A DNA stretch of 64,000 nt. It comes from Apostichopus japonicus (lineage: Eukaryota > Echinodermata > Holothuroidea > Aspidochirotida > Stichopodidae). The stretch spans positions 5,857,501 to 5,921,500 of the forward strand of contig NC_092581.1 of the NCBI RefSeq assembly GCF_037975245.1, read 5' to 3'. The notes beneath the pieces are model-generated. The model saw only the letters and a program-made list of their open reading frames with translations, was not told the origin of the DNA and made no database searches. This document shows positions 1-11,280 of the stretch, piece by piece. How positions within the stretch are numbered: the stretch's first letter is position 1; every line of letters starts with the position of its first letter. A program made the translations under genes and the position numbers.

Positions 1-1380
1 CAAATATTAGGAGTCTAAGTAAAAATTATGAAGCTTTATTGCAACTTCTTTTTTTTTTTTTTACTAACAATCTTTTAAAATCTATTCATAAAAAAATATT
101 TTATATAGGAAGTACTTGTCTATTCCTAGTCAAAGCAATAAACTGATCTATACTACATATAAAAATATTTTAACACAATCTATTAGAACAGCCAATGTAT
201 TATATTTGAACTCAAAGTTTGATCAATATATAAGGGTAACATGAAAGGGACATGGAGAGTAATAAACCAAGTTATGAAAAGGAATTGTAAAAAAAATACA
301 CTACCTGATCACCTTATAGAGAACAATGTCAAGGTAACAGACAGTTCCATACCTATATTAATTTTAGATGCTAAGTAATTACCCATGTTTACAAAACAAA
401 AAATGATTAAATGTGTTAGCAATACCAGTTGTGTCTGTCAGACACAACTGGTATTGCTAACACATTTATTAATTTGTTGTTTTGTAAACATGGGTAATAA
501 CTTAGCATCTAAAATTAATATAGGTATGGAAAGTTTTTTAAAGGAATCTTTTGAAAATTCTTTTTTTCTTTTTCCTACAAGCTTAGGTGAGATCATCAAA
601 ATTGTAAATCATCAGGATAATAATAAGGCAGCCGGTTTTGATAATATTAAGGGAAGTATTATAAAAAAGTGTATGGACGAGGTTGGTGAAGCCCTTGTCC
701 ATATATCTTCAACCTTTCGCTTAGTTCAGGAGTAGTACCTCAAAATTTAAAAATAGCTAAAAGTCCTGCCACTATATAAATCAGGTGATGTTACAGATGA
801 GAACAATTATAGACCTATTTCTCTTTTACCCTTTCTTTCCAAGATCCTTGAAAAGATAGTAGTTTTTAATCGAATTTATTCTTATCCTTGCCAAATATAC
901 TTAGTGATAATCAATATGGGTTTCGTTCAAATCATGCAACATATCTGGCGGTTATTGATTTAAATCGACAAAGTCGCAAATGCTTTTAACAATAAACACT
1001 TTGGGATTAGATTTTTTTTTTTGACTTTTATCCAAAATATTCTCATTGTGGTATTAAAGGGACTGCTTTAAGTTGGTTTTCTAGCTACCTGAGTAATAGA
1101 CAACAGTTTGCAAGCTCTTCCACCATGAATTTAATTACATGTGGAGTTTCCCAAGGTTCTGTACCTGGCCCTCTACTTGTGTGTATTATGTTGGTGGCCT
1201 GGCCTTGATAAGCTCTGCTTCTGCTAGGTCTCCCCCACTTCACATCATTTGGATATATCAATTGTTTAATTTCTATGGAATGTATTTGTATTGTATATTC
1301 AAATATTATATGTTCACTTTGTTTATGTTATGGTGAAGTGGAAATAAATAGTTTTCAATTTCAAAGAGAAGGATTGTGTT
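1..1380 (+). mobile_element. Degenerate CR1/L2-like LINE fragment (unit A)
   Basis: Remnant of a non-LTR retrotransposon. Starts with ORF2 endonuclease coding (NIRSLSKNYEAL), then a T-run and a jump over about 0.85 kb present in the unit-B copy. It continues with the linker/RT region (NNKAAGFDNIKG, then CGVSQGSVPGPL around 1140) and ends in a 3' region with AATAAA near 1345. The YADD part of RT is missing and frames are broken. The intact relative at 57403-62025 shares the same domain order. Confidence 0.8.
347..529. repeat. 183-bp foldback (hairpin) inside the LINE, unit A
   Basis: Near-perfect inverted repeat with 91-bp arms and a single-base centre at 438 (CAGTTGTGTCTG T CAGACACAACTG at the core; ends CCATACCTATA / TATAGGTATGG). 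The right arm is the LINE coding strand and the left arm is its inverted copy. Confidence 0.9.
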
Positions 1381-1429
1381 TGCAGTTTCAGGTAGCCTTT
1401 TATTGGCAATATAACTGGGGATATTAAGG

Positions 1430-1930
1430 CATATTCTAAGGTCTTCATTATGATTAAAATTTAATTTTGAGATTTGAGTCTTAGAACAACTAAGTAATAC
1501 TGCCGTGATAATAGGTTAAATTTTTGAGATATATATATTTGTAAATGAGTGTGTGGAGGGAGACAATTAAGATTACTTAGACTTTTAAGTGAATTTAAGA
1601 TTCTCAAGGCTTTCCCGGTATGATGTTGATATGTTTTATTCTTAAATTAAGCTTATTGTCCAGAGTAATTGCCAGGTGAACAGCTTCTTTACTGGGAGTG
1701 TTGTTGGTGGTGGATAGATTAATGTGTAGTCCTCAGTCGAGTCATTTGAGTAGGGATACTTAAAGATGATAAAGTTAGATTCGTCCGGATCAATTTTAAC
1801 TCTCCATTTCATACACCAGATGCTGGGGGTGTCAGAGAATCTTTGGATCGCGCTGACGCATGTAGGAATTCTTTTGCTGCCAAATAGCGAGGTCATCTGC
1901 GAACTGACTGCATTCAACTCCTTAGTCGAT
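1430..1930 (-). mobile_element. Jockey/I-like LINE reverse-transcriptase fragment, minus strand (unit A)
   Basis: On the minus strand the sequence reads QFADDLAIW, the RT catalytic box, followed after a frameshift by WCMKWRVKIDPDESNFIIF, the typical next block of Jockey/I-type RTs. Both ends are truncated. An almost identical fragment sits in unit B. Confidence 0.7.
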
Positions 1931-2029
1931 TTAAGCTAATTCTACCTCGCCATTGTAAGGAAGGTCATTAACGTAAATACTACATACGTAGGGAACGCCG
2001 AAAGGGTAATGCTTTTATGGAACGCGAAA

Positions 2030-2320
2030 AGGGCAACCGTATTTCGTTGTCTAAACTTAGTTTGTTGCTGTCTAAACTAAAGCTGTTGCTGCTAGTTTAC
2101 CATGTTGCTGTTGTTCGTTGATGTCTAAACTTACGTTGATGTCTAAAGTCACGTTGACGACTAAACGCGCCTTAATGTCTAAACTCACGTTGATTTATAA
2201 ACCTTACGGTTGATGTCTAAACTCACGTTGATGTCTAAAACTTTCGTTGCTAAGTTAACTTACGGTTGATGTCTAAACTCACGTTGATGTCTACACTTTC
2301 GTTGCTATCTAAAGTTCCGT
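2030..2320 (+). repeat. Irregular short tandem array (GTTGATGTCTAAAC type)
   Basis: Clustered 14-21 bp units of the form cGTTGnTGTCTAAAC. Related arrays occur at 5285-5440 (inverted), 10705-10745, 36530-36700 and 39100-39260, always next to the foldback material, so they look like subterminal repeats of one mobile-element family. Confidence 0.6.
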
Positions 2321-2424
2321 TGTGAACACATTGTGAACGAACATCATTCTTTCTTTTCAAGAAAATTATAACAATCAACCGCAAGTTGCTTCCGTGCAGT
2401 GCTAACAACATATCTATTACAGAG

Positions 2425-2860
2425 ATTTTCATGCTAAATACAGCCAATGATGTTTTCTCAAATTTCCCGAGATTTGTTTGGTTAATAGTCCCTTACCCAT
2501 TGTCTGCAAACATGCTTGCATCTTCAGTGCTCAATGAACGAAAAGTATGATGGTTTAACTATTTAACGCGAAGGGGAAGGGGGTCGTTAATGTCCTGATT
2601 TGTAGCAACAGCCATGTAAATATCCTTAACAACCTGATTTGTCGAACAAAATCACGTTTTAACGATATTTACATGATAGTTGATACAACTCCGAGGACGC
2701 TGTTAATGTCATATTTGAATAATTGTTTTATCATCACAGAAAGTTGAGACAATCTATGCATTTTGCGGGAATCTACCACAACATCTCTGATACTGAATAG
2801 GACTTTAAATCTCACAGTATGTTATGTTCTCTCCCTATTGAGAGTTGATAATGTAAAATG
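2425..2860. repeat. Repeat segment present inverted in unit B
   Basis: Matches 38510-39035 in reverse complement (shared words include TTGAGACAATCTATG, ACAACATCTCTGATACTGA and CATGTAAATATCGTTAAC-type units). Part of the segment inverted between units. No coding potential seen. Confidence 0.65.
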
Positions 2861-2977
2861 TGTATTTATACAACAGTTTTTTCTTCGTTGCAAACTTGCG
2901 TAAACGTGCTTCCAGTCATGATTCTGGTGCAATACTATTTCGTGTGCATAAACTACTGCAGTCATATATCGTTAAAA

Positions 2978-3677
2978 GGGGTACCGTTGTTTTCCGCACA
3001 CGTTACTTTCCGCTGAAACAAAACGGTGTTTTCCGCAAACAAATTTGTCAGCGGAAAACAACGTTTTTTCAACGGAAAGTACCGTTTCTTTTTGGGAGGA
3101 ACAGAATGACTTACTGAAATTATTAGGCACATGGAAGGATTTAGGAAGATGGATAAGATAGGATTTGACTGTAACAGGATAAAATGTAGCTTCGAGACTA
3201 GATTTAGGATACAGTAGCTAAGGTTGTACTTGTAGCTTAGGCTGTAATGCTTACTTATACAGCCATTTTATTTCCAGCGAAAATCAAAGATACCGCCTTT
3301 TACACCTTTTTTTTTCAAACCATCATTACGCGGGCCGAATATTTAATACTTAATTAGATACTCAATCCTTCATAACGCGGGCGTCCCTTTGCCCAGTATT
3401 ATATGCTTCTTTAATGATTCGTAATTACAAACACCCCAAGCCTCCTCTAAATTATAAGCAGCTTAACTTTTCTGACATGAACTCAGTCTAACCATCCTTG
3501 ATCGACGTTCTTTGATACTTTCTCATGTTATTTTAATCATCCTGCCTGAATTTGGTATCTCAAATTGCGGAAAAATATAGTGTACAGGCAAGTGAAAAAT
3601 CGGTGTTTTCCGCAGAAGAATTTTTTCAGCGGAAAGTAATCAGCGGAAAGTAACGTATGCGGAAAACAACTGAAACC
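2978..3677. mobile_element. 700-bp MITE with 8-bp target-site duplication
   Basis: Imperfect terminal inverted repeats of about 40 bp (GTTGTTTTCCGCACACGTT at the left, its complement with one change at the right), with extra internal copies of TTTCCGCTGAAA. Flanked by the direct repeat CGTTAAAA at 2970-2977 and 3678-3685. An 8-bp duplication fits hAT-type insertion. No transposase ORF. Absent at the corresponding place in unit B. Confidence 0.7.
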
Positions 3678-3699
3678 CGTTAAAAGTATAGTCATTGAA

Positions 3700-4345
3700 G
3701 TTTCGAAATTGCATAAAAATGTTATTTAAATACTATAATTTTCGTGGAGTTGGTTGTTTCTAAATACTGAAAAGCATCCAGGGTAAATGTTGGATCAGTT
3801 GCTCTATGGTTGGATGTAGTCTGCGCTTCGTGAGTAACAAGAGGGGCACAGTATTGAAGTACGTAGGCAATATGACTCACAGAACTAGTTTACTAAACCC
3901 GCCAAGCAAGTTCATTCGTAACACCAATCCAGTTCGGAGTTTCGATTCGCGAAAGGGATTGTGTTGTAAATGGAGTATACACAAACCTCGCTCAGCATTG
4001 TTAAGAATTTTAGACCAAAAAACCCGCTAACATGTTATGCAAGAAACGAATCATCCAAGATACACTCGAGTTTTGACTAAGGCTATGTGTTGTAGGTAAG
4101 GTGATATGATCTTTTCTCCACAAATTTTCAGGATATGCGCATGTGCAGTTGAAACTCCGAAGTTTGAACAGGCCTAATACAAATTGCGTGGAATTTAGCG
4201 AGATATGCACACTACATTTGCGGGGATATTTGAAGAGTTGGGGTAGCTGGTGAAATCGCTGCAGGTCAAAGCATCGAGGTACTATATACGGAGTTGGAGA
4301 GGAGGAAAGAGTGGCAGGGCAGGCGAAATGAAGGTCGGACGGCCG
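3700..4345. repeat. Segment inverted relative to unit B (36853-37480)
   Basis: Reverse complement of 36853-37480 at high identity (for example the GGCCGCCCGACCTTCATTTC end at 36857). A minus-strand ORF of 149 aa at 4010-4459 is open here, but the unit-B counterpart is broken and no family is recognisable, so I do not call a gene. Confidence 0.65.
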
Positions 4346-4543
4346 CCCTTGTAAAACAGCGAAGCTAGGGCACTGGATGGCATCCGCCATATATATATTG
4401 TGTAAAGAATTCACAAAGTACAGGCAGTGATAAGATCGCATCTTCTCAACTATAAACACTAGTAAAAGTATAGGTCATATAATAAACGCAATTGGTGTTC
4501 GATCGGGACGAAAACATTTGTCTTTAGTAATATTACTGTCATT

Positions 4544-5192
4544 CCCAGATTATCTCTACACATCGTTGGAAGCGCTCAATGAAATCAGTTTAAAAATGCA
4601 GTATTTTTATGCTGGTACTTTGTCTGAACACTAGACGTTTTAATTGATTGCCGACATTCACAACATATCCAGACATCATGTAATGGTTCAATAATTCAAT
4701 TTTAAGTACAGTATTTTATGCTGGCATTTTGTCTCGACAATATTCGTTTTACTTGATTACCGACATTCCCAGATTATCTCTACACATTGTTGGAGGGGCT
4801 CAATGAAATCAGTTTAAAAATGCAGTATTTTTATGCTGGTACTTTGTCTAGACACTCGACGTTGTACTTGATTTCCGACATTCACAGCGTATATGCATAG
4901 CCTATAAGTATAACATTATAACATTTTGAAAGTTGTTTACCGTGCAGCCTCCTATTCGTATGAGTTGTACTAACGCACATGTTATCTGATAGGCTGGCTG
5001 TGGGAGATACGGTAGCTTATAAAACAAGGTTTCCACAAGTTTGCGTTTGGTGACTCCAAATGGACTTGGACCTCCAAGACCCCTATTGTATTTGGTGCAG
5101 GTGTGTATAGCCACTTACAATAGACTGACCTGTGTTTATTTAATGTATCAAAAGGTGGTTCGGGCCATTTCTATAGTAACAGCTAGTTCTGC
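4544..5192. repeat. Left arm of a large inverted repeat
   Basis: Pairs with 8791-9125 plus 10512-10705 in reverse complement. The arm contains an internal direct duplication: the block starting CCCAGATTATCTCTACACAT occurs at 4544 and again at about 4769. It also contains the interspersed-repeat tail (CTACCGTATCTCCCAC family) at 4960-5115. Confidence 0.7.
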
Positions 5193-7150
5193 TTATACTA
5201 ACACCTTTCTAGTGTACTGAAGTCATCGAAACCTCAATGCATTTTGCATTCTGGTTTACATTACGCGGTTGAGCAATTTTGAACAGCGCCGATAGCAACA
5301 ACGTAAGTTTAGACAATGACGTATGTTTAAACAACGGAAGTTAAAATAACAACGTGAGTTTGAGCAACAACGTGGTAAAACAGCAGCAACAACTTTAGTT
5401 TAGACTGCAACAAACTTAGTTTAAAGCAGCATTTTGCGTCCTTTTCTATGATTTTTCTCAACCTCACTGACTCCACTATGCCATAACGACATACATAACT
5501 AGCTTATCTATTTATATTTTACTTCAAATGGTGGCATAAAAGTCGAAAAAATTGCAACTTCCAACTTTGTTGTTCTCCAAGATATTTTCCGTTGGGAACC
5601 CAATAAACCTCGCCCATAATATGAATATTTAAACACTACGAACGTCATTGACAGATACGTAATATAACACCACGCTTGATTTGTGTACAGTCTATATGGC
5701 AGTTGTACCAGGGAGTTGCATAACAACTCCATGGTTGTACCAAGGCAAAGTCTTGAAACGGCTCATAACTAAACCTGCATCTCTGATTGGTTGAATTCAA
5801 ACTAGTGGGTTTGGGAACTGAATGCGATTAATTTTGTATGTGGAAAACTCGCCAATTAACGTTTTTGGCAGGGAAAAACTTGGCTAATATCTTAATTTGC
5901 TGTTTTGTGATTTGATGCATGTAAAAAACTCGATAGACATGTCAAAAAAGTAGAAAACGGCGATCAAACGCAAAATGCTCATGAATAAACATATACTATT
6001 CACTGATTGGTGGAATTCAAACTAGTGGATTTGGAGATATGAAAACTTTGTCGAGGACACTTTTACTCGTTATCGACATAAATCGTTAATTACTCGCTAA
6101 TTAACGCTCTTGGCAGGGTGAAACTTGGATGGTATCTTAGTTTGCTGTTTTATGATTGATACATCTAAAAAAATCGATGCACATGTTAAAAAGGTGGAAA
6201 AAAGCGACCCAACGCAAAATGCTGCTTTAAACAACGAAATATGGTTGCCATTTTCGCGTTCCATACTGAAGCATTCCTTGCCAAAATTTTGGCTAGCTGC
6301 CTACATACCTCAGGCTCAAAGACTTCTAAGAATCGGCAAGTGCTGATTGGCTATAGGGCTCTCATGCTTACAGTTCAACAGTTAATAACAACTCCCAGTC
6401 CTGCTTTAATTCCACTAACAGCCTCTGCAGAGCTTAACCACAAATGTCAACAAACACTGCAGAAACTGGGAGACAAATTAAAGGAGCTTTGGCAAAAGGT
6501 GAAGGCTCAGATTTTTTTAAACAATGGGGATTCATTGTAATTAATTAACTTTTGACCAAAAATTATTAGGCATCATCTTATTCATACACAATCCAACAAT
6601 CATCAGTTCAACTTTGAATATGATCCTTCAAAATCTTGAGGAGATTGAGATATTTGAAAATATTACAAAGAATGACCCCTGATGACCCCCTAAATGACAT
6701 TTGACCTCAATTTTCCGAACACCCCTCATAACCCTCATCCCGAGGAACGTTGTGACCAAGTTTCATTATAACTGGCCATACACTGTACGAACAGGAGCAA
6801 TTTGAAAATATAGGGCGGCGGCCCGGGCCACAAAAGACCCCTAGTTGATCTTTGATCTCAAATTCATGAACACCCTGAAGGTAAAACTTCCATAGTACTA
6901 TCGTGACAAACCCTCAACATTGTACCATGGAATCTGTAGGAGAAGAAACATTTTGCGTATTTCCACAAAATGGCCCATTACGGCCCACAGGTGACCATTG
7001 ACCCCAATTTCGGACCATCTCTGATGGCCCTATATACCCAATGGTCCTTGTGTCCAAGTTTCATGAAATTCCATTAAATACTGTGTGAGTGGGAGCGGTT
7101 TTACCAATTGTTGACGGATAGAGTGATAGACGCGGCACTGTAACAATAGC
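5193..7150. other. Interior of the inverted-repeat element, no gene recognised
   Basis: Contains an inverted GTCTAAAC-type array (5285-5440), two related blocks with GATTGGTTGAATTCAAACTAGTGG-like words (about 5775 and 6003), and a 99-aa open frame at 6241-6540 without recognisable domains. From 6560 there is decayed repeat rich in TGACC/TTGACCT words. No transposase or host gene could be supported. Confidence 0.5.
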
Positions 7151-7254
7151 TCACACCAGCATGCTGGTATGAGCTAAAAATGGAGTTGTCGGTGTAAGGG
7201 GTAGGGTGAGGCGCACGTCCCCTCTGTAATCTTCGATCTGTCACTGGCTACCCT

Positions 7255-7470
7255 GTGTATATAATAGGAATCAGCGCTGTAATTATGACTGTTCCTCTTT
7301 CTCTTCCCGAGGTCTTGGCGTCTATCTTCTACTTCCTCCTTTTCTCCTTTTTCTCTCTTTCTTCTTTTTCTTCTCCCTTCCTTCCTCTCCTCCTTTTCTT
7401 TTTTCTCCCTCTTTTTCCCTTTTTTCTTCTCTTTTTTTCTCTCCTCTTTTCCTTACCCGGGGGCGCGCGC
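7255..7470 (+). repeat. Polypyrimidine-rich interspersed repeat
   Basis: A long C/T tract follows CGCTGTAATTATG...GGTCTTGGCGT. The reverse complement recurs at 31010-31225 and 63120-63315 (CGCCAAGACACCGGGAAGAG), so this is a dispersed family rather than a lone microsatellite. Confidence 0.6.
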
Positions 7471-7629
7471 CCCCAACGCCCCCCCCTGGATACGCGCCTG
7501 GTAACTATTAATTTACTATTTGTTATAGTGACACTATTCTGTATTATTAATCTCCGAACAATTCAGGCTTATTGCGGCTTACCATTTTCAAGTTTTCTTC
7601 TGAGTAATTTTACTTGATGATTTGTTATG

Positions 7630-7865
7630 TTATGTTAGTTTTTGTATAGCGCTTTATATGGCACAGCCATCTCATAGCACTTTGAATCCCTGGTCATCAG
7701 GCTGGCTGCTGAGAATCCAGCGCACACAGCTTAGTTACCTCACAGGTACCCATTTATACATCTGAATGGATAGGGGCAGTCGAGATAAAAGTGCCTTGCC
7801 CAAGGACACAACATAACAGGATTATATATAAAACAAAAGCATTAGCCACTCGGCCTCCACGCTCC
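7630..7865 (+). mobile_element. SINE-like repeat
   Basis: Contains TATAGCGCTTTATATGGCAC, CAGCGCACACAGCTTAGTTACC and GTGCCTTGCCCAAGGACACA, then a CACTCGGCCTCC end. These conserved words are common in dispersed short repeats of marine invertebrates. The subclass is not certain. Confidence 0.45.
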
Positions 7866-8519
7866 TCTTGTTTTGCTTATTCTAAGCTATTTTTTCCTGT
7901 AAGTGCACGCCATTTTAGGATGGGAGGAGCAGAAGGGAGGGGCGGGGCAAGCACAACCACGGTCCACCCTTCTAGTTTAGTGTGCATGATCATCATCCAT
8001 ACCCCCATGCATTGTTTCATGGACCGCTGGGCTATCATAGTCAAACCCGGTTACGGTGTAGCCCGTTACACCAACAGAATTGCCTGTAAGGTTTCATAAT
8101 AGTATGTACGATTGTATGAAACATAAGTAAAGAAAGAGGCTTGAGACCACGACGTCAGTACCATTTGAAAAAACCTATTCTCTGGTCATTCTGTTTGCAA
8201 AAAGAATGATGATAATCTAAGAAATCAATTTAATTTTCCCTAGTTATAAAAACGTTTCATATCAGAATAATAATCTGATATATCAGAAAAATAATCTGAT
8301 ATACCAGATTAAGAAAATTGTCTTTCATGGCCCTAATGGGCTTTCGTACTACGTAGTTCACCAGCTAAAGGTCCGCTTGGTTAACGGGCTCGTGGGGGGG
8401 GGGGGGGGCTGGGCGTATTCTGGTTTAGTTCGGGTAGTAACCTGGGTGAGGAATCTGTGCTGGTGTATTTGTGCGGGTAGAGTTTTCCCGGAGGTAATTG
8501 CTGGGGGTGGGGTTAATTG

Positions 8520-8790
8520 TCCTCAGGGGTATTTGTCCTCGTTGATGTATATCCGGGGGTAGTTGTCCCGGGGGTAGTTGTCTGGGGGGTACTTATCCTC
8601 GGGGGTATTTGTCCTCGGTGGTGTATGTCCGGGGAGTATTTGTCCGGGGGGTAGTTGTCCTCGGAGGTATTCGTCCTCGGGGGTTTTTGTCCGGGGGAGA
8701 TTGTCCGGGGGATACTTGTCCCGGGGGTATGAGTCCGGGGGGTATATGTCCGGGGGGTATTTGTCCGGGGGGTATTTGTCCGGCAACCCT
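8520..8790 (+). repeat. G-rich minisatellite (GTCCGGGGGGTATTT type)
   Basis: About 18 units of 14-15 bp with consensus near TTGTCCGGGGGGTAT. Several frames on both strands stay open through it (Pro/Gly-rich), purely because the repeat lacks stop codons. Many runs of 4-7 G could form quadruplexes. Preceded by a G14 homopolymer at about 8395. Confidence 0.85.
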
Positions 8791-9125
8791 AGCTGTTACT
8801 ATAGAAATGGCCCGAACCACCATTTTGATAAATTAACACTATGGCATGATAAACACAGGTCAGTCTACTGTACGTGGCTATACACACTTGCACCAAAAAA
8901 CAATAGGGGTCTTGGGGGTCCAAGTCCATTTGGAGTCACTAGACGCAAACTTGTGGAAACCTTGTTTTATAAGCTACCGTATCTCCCACCGCCAGCCTAT
9001 CAGATAACATGGCGTTAATACAGCTCATACGAATAGGAGACTGCACGGTAAACAACTTTTAAAATGTAAAAGGCTATGCATATACGCTGTGAATGTCAGA
9101 AATCATGTAAAACGAGTGTCTAGCA
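8791..9125. repeat. Right arm of the large inverted repeat, proximal part
   Basis: Reverse complement of 4860-5192: GCTGTTACTATAGAAATGGC, then CAAGTCCATTTGGAGTCACT, then CTACCGTATCTCCCACC, then CTATGCATATACGCTGTGAA. Interrupted at about 9126 by a LINE. Confidence 0.75.
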
Positions 9126-9138
9126 ACAGCCACTTTAC

Positions 9139-10461
9139 ATGGCTTTCATTGACCTGACAAAGGCCTTCGACTTGGTCAGCAGGAAAGGTCTCTTCATTCT
9201 ATTGCAGAAGATCGGATGTCCACCCAAGCTCCTTCTGCTGATTATATCCTTCCACGAGGACATGTAGGGTACTGTCCAATATGATTGCCAAATGTCAGAC
9301 CCCTTCCCAATCAAGAGTGGCGTTAAGCAGGGATGCGTCCTTGCCCCAACACTCTTTGGCATCTTCTACTCTTTGCTGCTTTCATACGCCTTCAGAGAGT
9401 CCGTGGATGGTATCTTTCTTCACACCAGAAGCGACGGCAGCCTGTATAACCTTGCCCGCCTCCGTGCTTAAACCAAAGTGAGGAAGGTTCTGATCAGAGA
9501 AATGCTTTTTACAGATGATGCAGCATTAACAGCACACTCTGAAACTGCTCTGCGACGACTGGTGGACTGCTTTGCACATGCTTGTGCTGAATTTGGCCTG
9601 ACTATCAGCATAAAGAAGACTTAGGTGCTTGGACAAAATGTGAGCAATATCCCGGTCATCAAACTTGGCAACTCAACACTCAAAGTTGTAGACGAGTTTA
9701 CCTACTTGGGCTCCACCATCTCAAACAGCCTTTCACTGGACTCTGAGCTAAACAGGAGGATCGGAAAAGCTGCCTCAGCCATGGCTCGTCTCTCTGCGAG
9801 GGTCTGGGAGAACCGCATGCTGACCACCAACACTAAGATGCAAGTCTATCAGGCCTGTGTGCTCAGCACTCTTCTCCATGGCAGCGAGGCATGGACGCTC
9901 TATTCGCATCAGGAATGCAGACTCAACACTTTCCACCTGCGCAGCCTCAGGAAAATTCTTGGCATTAAATGGCAAGACCACATCCCAAATACAAGTGTCC
10001 TGGAACTTGCATGCATCCAAAGCATGTATGCAATACTCAGCCAAAGGCGCCTACGCTGGCTTGGCCATGTCAAGCGGATGGATGACGGACGTATCCCCAA
10101 AGACATCCTGTATGGTGAACTTGCAACTGGCTCCAGACGCACTGGAAGGCCCATTTTGCGTTACAAAGACACCTGCAAACGGGATATGAAGTCAGGATGC
10201 ATTGACCCAACTAATTGGGAAGCACTAGCCGCAGATAGAAGCAAGTGGAGAGCAGCTGCCAGGACTGCCGTAAGGCACAGAGAGGAACAGAGGGGAGAGC
10301 AGTGGGAGGAAAAGAGGAAAAGACGTCATCATAGAGGGATCACCTTGCCTGGCAACTCAACCTCTTTCTCAGGTTTTACCTGCAGCACCTGCAACAGAGC
10401 CTGTGGCTCAAGAATCGGCTTATTCAGCCACTCTAAGCGCTGCAACTTCAATAGTGTCTGA
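9139..10461 (+). pseudogene. 5'-truncated non-LTR reverse transcriptase with terminal zinc knuckle, three nonsense codons
   Basis: One continuous frame encodes an RT fragment: FIDLTKAFD (RT block A), SGVKQGCVLAPTLFGIF (block B), FTDDAA (catalytic DD box), YLGSTIS, and a C-terminal region with RRLRWLGHV and GRPILRYKD. It ends in a C-x2-C-x12-H-x3-C finger (CSTCNRACGSRIGLFSHSKRC region). In-frame stops at 9265 (TAG), 9469 (TAA) and 9622 (TAG) make it dead; 9625-10461 is an uninterrupted 278-aa remnant. It is inserted inside an inverted-repeat arm. Endonuclease and RT 5' part are missing. Clade uncertain (RTE/I-like). Confidence 0.85.
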
Positions 10462-10511
10462 CCAAGAGTGCAGTTATTCCATCGTCTCGCGAGACGGAAG
10501 GTTGCCAATAA

Positions 10512-10705
10512 GACTAAGTATTAGCATAAAAAAGTGATTTCATTGAGCCCCTCCAACAGTGTGTAGAGATACGCTGTGTATTTCGGAAATCAAGTAAAAC
10601 GAGTGTCTAGCAAAAAGGCCATCATAAAATACTGTACTTTGATGTATTGAACCATTAAATGATGTCTGGATATGTTGTGAATGTCAACAATCAAGTAAAA
10701 CGAAT
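10512..10705. repeat. Right arm of the large inverted repeat, distal part
   Basis: Resumes the arm after the LINE (TGATTTCATTGAGCCCCTCC, then TTGAACCATTAAATGATGTC) as the complement of about 4630-4845. Confidence 0.7.
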
Positions 10706-10929
10706 TGATGTCTAAACCCAGATGCTGTCTAAACTTTTGTTGTTCACATCGACGCTGTTCAACATTTGATCTCACGAAATTCAACAAACATCACCAGCGC
10801 ACGAGAATGCGTTATACCTACATCTATTTCAGATATTTACTTCTATTTCAGGCTACGATAGGCAGATACTTTCCAAATCAGCAATATTCAACTATATCAT
10901 ATAACTGCAGTGTAATAGGAACTTGAACC

Positions 10930-11280
10930 AGGTCATAGGTCAACGCAAGTTGGACATGAATCCCGTTCTGGGCCCCAAACGTTGTTGTATTTTTTTGGCC
11001 TCAATGAACGATCTATGAACAACCACCACCATATATACGATCGTAGGTGTCCCTCTTCATCACCATTGTTTGTTGCCCCCCCCCCCCCATCACCATCTAG
11101 ACTTCCCCCAATCACCATCGTTAGTTTTCCCCCTCCTCAACACAATGGTTAGTTGTCTCTCCCCATCACCATCGTAATTTCCCCTACCCATCATAATCGT
11201 TCCCACTCCCACCCCCCCCATCATCATTATCGTTAGATGCAACCCCCCCCCCCTCTCTTCCCCGTGATAGACTAGATACG
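10930..11280. repeat. C-rich CATCACCATCG-type low-complexity array
   Basis: Imperfect units around CCCCATCACCATCGTTAG with long C runs. The equivalent in unit B is 39490-39800. Probably length-unstable and non-coding. Confidence 0.6.

Noticed and set aside
385-735. 116-aa ORF spanning the foldback
   Set aside because: Created by the hairpin joined to LINE pre-RT coding; reported as a LINE fragment instead.
4010-4459. 149-aa minus-strand ORF
   Set aside because: The inverted unit-B counterpart is disrupted and the sequence is part of a repeat segment.
6241-6540. 99-aa ORF with a helical-looking C-terminus
   Set aside because: No family recognised, no copy in unit B, and it is embedded in repeat-derived DNA; kept only as a note.
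8523-9018. Proline-rich ORFs on both strands
   Set aside because: Stop-free because of the G-rich minisatellite unit, not selection.
9775-10154. Several overlapping ORFs opposite to or out of frame with the RT remnant
   Set aside because: Shadows of the LINE coding frame at 9625-10461.
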